Origin: Dipylidium caninum
Taxonomy: Eukaryota; Platyhelminthes; Cestoda; Cyclophyllidea; Dipylidiidae
Reading direction: 5' to 3'
DNA length: 64,000 bases
Assembly (NCBI GenBank): GCA_017562135.1
Contig: QEYB01000625.1
Span: forward strand, 434,001-498,000
A model generated the notes under the pieces. The model saw only the letters and a program-made list of their open reading frames with translations, did no database searches and was not told the origin of the DNA. Both the position numbers and the translations under genes were made by a program. Shown one piece after another: positions 61,200 through 64,000 of this stretch (its first letter is position 1; the number at the start of each line of letters is the position of its first letter).

Positions 61200-62650
61200 T
61201 GACCCACTCCCGAAGCGTGTGAGTCGCAGATGGAAGACGTCCGGTTTCACGACGCGACCACATGAAAGTCGAAGCAGCAGTAGCAACACGGCTGGGGCGA
61301 TAACGAGCTCGACATCTCTCCACCTCGCCTCGCCTCGCCTCCCACCATTCCTAACTCTGAGTCGCTGCCATGTCGCAGGGGAACTACACACCCGCAGTGC
61401 GACTACGACCAATACTTCCTGCTCATGTCGAGTGACTCGTCAGCAACCCCACGGAACGTAGATTCAACGTCGCCTCCTTCCACTCGCATTATATGCCCTC
61501 AGTTGCGTTCATGGCAGCCTCGTTTTGGTCGGGTTCCTCACCTCCTCCTCCATCTGACTTGTTCTGCAGTCGACTTCCCCAACTCGGTCAATAGTTCGCC
61601 ACGACTGAAATAACACCACTTTCGTCAGTGTGTGGAGATGCCCGCACCCAAGTCGCCAGCCACGTCAACGTCGACTCAGAACACCTGCGTGCTGCAAAGG
61701 TGGCACCGGCAGGCGGCCTCGTGCTAATGTGAGGTCGCCGACCCATCTTTCTTGTGGCTTTGGTTGTTCAAATCCCCAAAGGATGGGTTACGCGGATACT
61801 TGCTTCATTGGCCGTTGGTTGGCGGCCTGCATTAGCATCAAAGAGTTCGACGATTGAACTTTCTTCGAACTTCCAACCGCTTCACCAACAAAGCAAACTT
61901 TTTACTGTACATCGGAGAACGAGTGAGGGGTAGACGTGGCGTATAGATAAACCCACTCGAAGGTGAAAGACATCGAGATGACGGAAAGATCACCTCTTTT
62001 TACATTAGTGTTGTCTGAAGCTACTGCAATCTCGTCGCCTGCTCTGACGGGTGTGACGTTTGTGTGCTGACTCCCCTCCCTGCCTCGACAATGATGAAGC
62101 ACAGCACATCAGTGTCACACCCTACACGTCTTCATCGCTCATCGGAGCCGGTGCTCCTTTGTCTCAACACAGCGGCGGCAGATTTGTTGGTGCAGTGGAG
62201 GTGGGTTGGGATATGGCCGAGAGGAATAGAAGCCCACGTCCCGAGACGGGGTTATGATGGCAGGAGACGGTGGCAAATGCAACCTCGCACCGCTTACTCA
62301 CTTGTAGTCTACCTGATGGACAAGAACTCTGTAACTTGATTAATTCATCAACATCCTCTCACCTTATTGCATCCAATTCCAGTCCAAGTCTCTTCAAGGT
62401 GACGCGCGTCATTTAACCGCAACGATATACTCTCACTTGGTCGTCTTCACAAGTTACAAATGAGTCAAAATGCCAAACTGTCCTCATGATTAAGTTGAGG
62501 GACCGCCACAGAGTCGATGGTACCCCACTGCTGAGAAAAAGATATAACGCGCTTAATGCCGCCGTCCCATTATTTTCATTAGTACTTTCGCTTAATAAAC
62601 TCATAGTCTTTATCTGAAGACAAAAATTCCATATACACCAACTTTTTAAG
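61200..62650. other. Intergenic, no supported gene
   Basis: Moderately G+C-rich sequence between the low-complexity domain and the DPH1 neighbourhood. Only short overlapping open frames are present on both strands. Confidence 0.5.
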
Positions 62651-62660
62651 CTCCGTATAC

Positions 62661-62666
62661 TTTATT
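62661..62666 (-). terminator. AATAAA downstream of the 62752-63114 candidate
   Basis: A perfect AATAAA on the minus strand. It is meaningful only if the small open frame is a gene. Confidence 0.25.
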
Positions 62667-62751
62667 ACTACAGGATGTACAGGTGCGTGTAAGAGAGGAC
62701 GTCTGGAAGTTGAATTGATTCGGTTATGAGGATGGTGTCCGGTGGGTTGAG

Positions 62752-63114
62752 CTAAATTAGGATAGGCTTGTCAGCGGGGATGGGACGTAGAGCGACAGAT
62801 GGACGGACTGGATGAATGACATGCACGTAGAAGTCGTGATACACTCTGGTGAAGGAAATGTAAGGGTCTAAATTGCTACACCAGTTGCGCGCCAAGTGAA
62901 ATTTACGTGGAGAGAGCCAATATTCAATTGAAGGGTGACAGAACCCAACACGCTCAGCCCATGTTTTGCCCACAATATAAATATGCAAAGTGTATGGATG
63001 TTCATAAGAGACAGTTGTACACCCTGAAATTGAAAATCTTCTAACTCCCAGGAATACGTATATTAATATGATATTACTAATAAAGGCGGATTCTATTTGT
63101 AGTTTTGTATACAT
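62752..63114 (-). CDS. Weak candidate: small secreted protein divergent from DPH1
   Basis: A 120-codon open frame from an ATG at 63114 with a hydrophobic N-terminal stretch (FISNIILIYVFLGV, about residues 11-24) that could be a signal peptide or anchor. The rest includes LHIYIVGKTWAERVG and RVYHDFYVHVIHPVRPSV, with three cysteines. AATAAA lies about 90 bp beyond the stop (62661-62666). It starts about 210 bp from the DPH1 start, so the two would share a bidirectional promoter. I recognise no family, and an open frame of this length can occur by chance. A splice acceptor-like gattttcaatttcag inside it (about 63025) offers another model, a terminal exon. Confidence 0.27.
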   Translation of the reverse strand: MYTKLQIESAFISNIILIYVFLGVRRFSISGCTTVSYEHPYTLHIYIVGKTWAERVGFCHPSIEYWLSPRKFHLARNWCSNLDPYISFTRVYHDFYVHVIHPVRPSVALRPIPADKPILI

Positions 63115-63325
63115 ACTTTAGGTCTCAACAATAGGCTATTTAGTCCGGGTAAAAACTTCGCTCCTAAAGATACCTCATTTCCTCCATACAGCTCCATTAT
63201 TCTAGCGAATTATTAGAAAATTCGTTATTCGCATAAAGTTCTTTGAAATGCGCCTTTAAAAAGGGTAACTTGATTTGCTGTACTAAATTTCAAGGCTGAC
63301 GAAGGGCGGTTTGTTTCTCCCTATC

Positions 63326-64000
63326 ATGGCTCCAAGAACGTTTAATCCCTTCAAAGTTCCGGATAAACTTCTAAACGATCCGGTATTGAAGGATGTAATT
63401 CAAAACTATTTACCCAGCAACTATAATTTCGAAATCCATAAGACAATCTGGCGAATTCGTTGCCTAAAGGCTAAATGTGTGGCTTTACAAATGCCTGAAG
63501 GATTACTGCGTTTCGCAACAGTATTGAGCGAAATTTTTAGGCGATTTGGGAGCACTTCGTATAAACTTAATGAAGAAGGCTCAGAAGAGAACGAGAAGAG
63601 TAATGAGACTTCTGAAGTCGACGTTGTCATTCTTGGAGATGTTACCTATGGCGCGTGCTGCATAGACGACTATTCTGCAGAAGCTCTTGGTGCGGATCTT
63701 CTTGTACACTATGGTCACAGTTGCCTAATTCCTGTGGAAGACTTATCAGTTTTGTAAATTCTCACCATCTAACAGCGTTTATCAGCGCAATCTCTTAGAT
63801 ACGTCTTCGTTGATATTTCGTTCGATATGGTCCATTTTATTGACAGTGTCGTGAATGTTTTCCCTACCAAGGCGTCTTTCGCACTTTTCTCAACCATCCA
63901 ATTTGCTACAAGTTTGCCAGCCATAAAAAAATCTCTTGAGCCACGGGGATTTAAGATTCTCATCCCACAGCGCTTACCATTGTCGCCTGGAGAACTGTTA
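63326..64000 (+). CDS. DPH1: DPH1, 2-(3-amino-3-carboxypropyl)histidine synthase subunit 1 (5' part)
   Basis: DPH1 with DPH2 catalyses the first step of diphthamide synthesis, moving an aminocarboxypropyl group from S-adenosylmethionine to a histidine of elongation factor 2 in the cytosol, using a 4Fe-4S cluster. Exon 1 is 63326-63753 and exon 2 runs from 63799 to the window edge; the intron is 45 bp (gtaaat to ctcttag, phase 2) and joins SVL to YVFVDI. Seen: [16 protein letters not shown] (29-44), ALQMPEGLL (53-61), GDVTYGACC (104-112, with the first cluster cysteine of the family), HYGHSCLIP (128-136), then STIQF and PLSPGEL in exon 2. An acidic Glu/Ser-rich insert (about 79-97) precedes GDVTYGACC. 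The start is the first ATG of the frame matching the family. Confidence 0.97.

Noticed and set aside
60823..61461. 212-codon Pro/Ser-rich open frame on the plus strand
   Set aside because: It runs through CT-rich low-complexity DNA that rarely makes stop codons. No domain, splice support or plausible start context.

Overview
The window is animal nuclear DNA, most likely from a parasitic flatworm and probably a cestode. The reasons are small exons split by GT-AG introns from 45 bp to over 2 kb, a moderate A+T bias, a decayed mariner transposon, and invertebrate-style insulin-like peptide genes. The species call is inference; the gene calls rest on the reading frames.

Left half (1-30215, + strand): one very large gene, the Dopey/DOP1 leucine-rich trafficking protein. 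I could place 34 exons from 2675 to the stop at 30213-30215, about 2,340 codons. The roughly 400 N-terminal residues lie mostly to the left of the window; a possible exon end sits at 1-46. Intron phases agree across the chain except where single-base indels break or shift the frame (21342, 25940-25944, 26407-26409). Two introns use GC-AG borders. The intron at 14047-16023 carries a fossil mariner element with recognisable terminal inverted repeats.

Middle (30216-62700): about 32 kb with no conserved multi-exon gene other than two insulin-like peptide (ILP) genes, both on the minus strand and about 15 kb apart: ILP-A (37253-38308) and ILP-B (53085-53652). Both encode signal peptide, B domain, C peptide and A domain. 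In both, a phase-1 intron splits the C peptide and two extra cysteines are conserved, so the A domain is extended. Both have a TATA box with a CCAATCAC motif upstream. ILP-A needs either a 37-nt intron or a one-base correction to join its signal peptide to its B domain. The rest of the interval is G+C-richer, microsatellite-rich DNA with G-quadruplex and polypurine/polypyrimidine tracts.

Right end (62752-64000): the start of DPH1, the diphthamide-synthesis iron-sulphur enzyme, on the + strand (63326 to beyond the edge, with a 45-bp intron). A weak candidate for a small secreted protein diverges from it on the minus strand.

The three gene types share no pathway that I can see: DOP1 acts in Golgi/endosome traffic, the ILPs in hormone signalling, and DPH1 in modification of translation elongation factor 2. 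The recurrent one-base indels in conserved coding sequence, several in short homopolymer runs, suggest sequencing or assembly errors and should be resolved before any protein is used.
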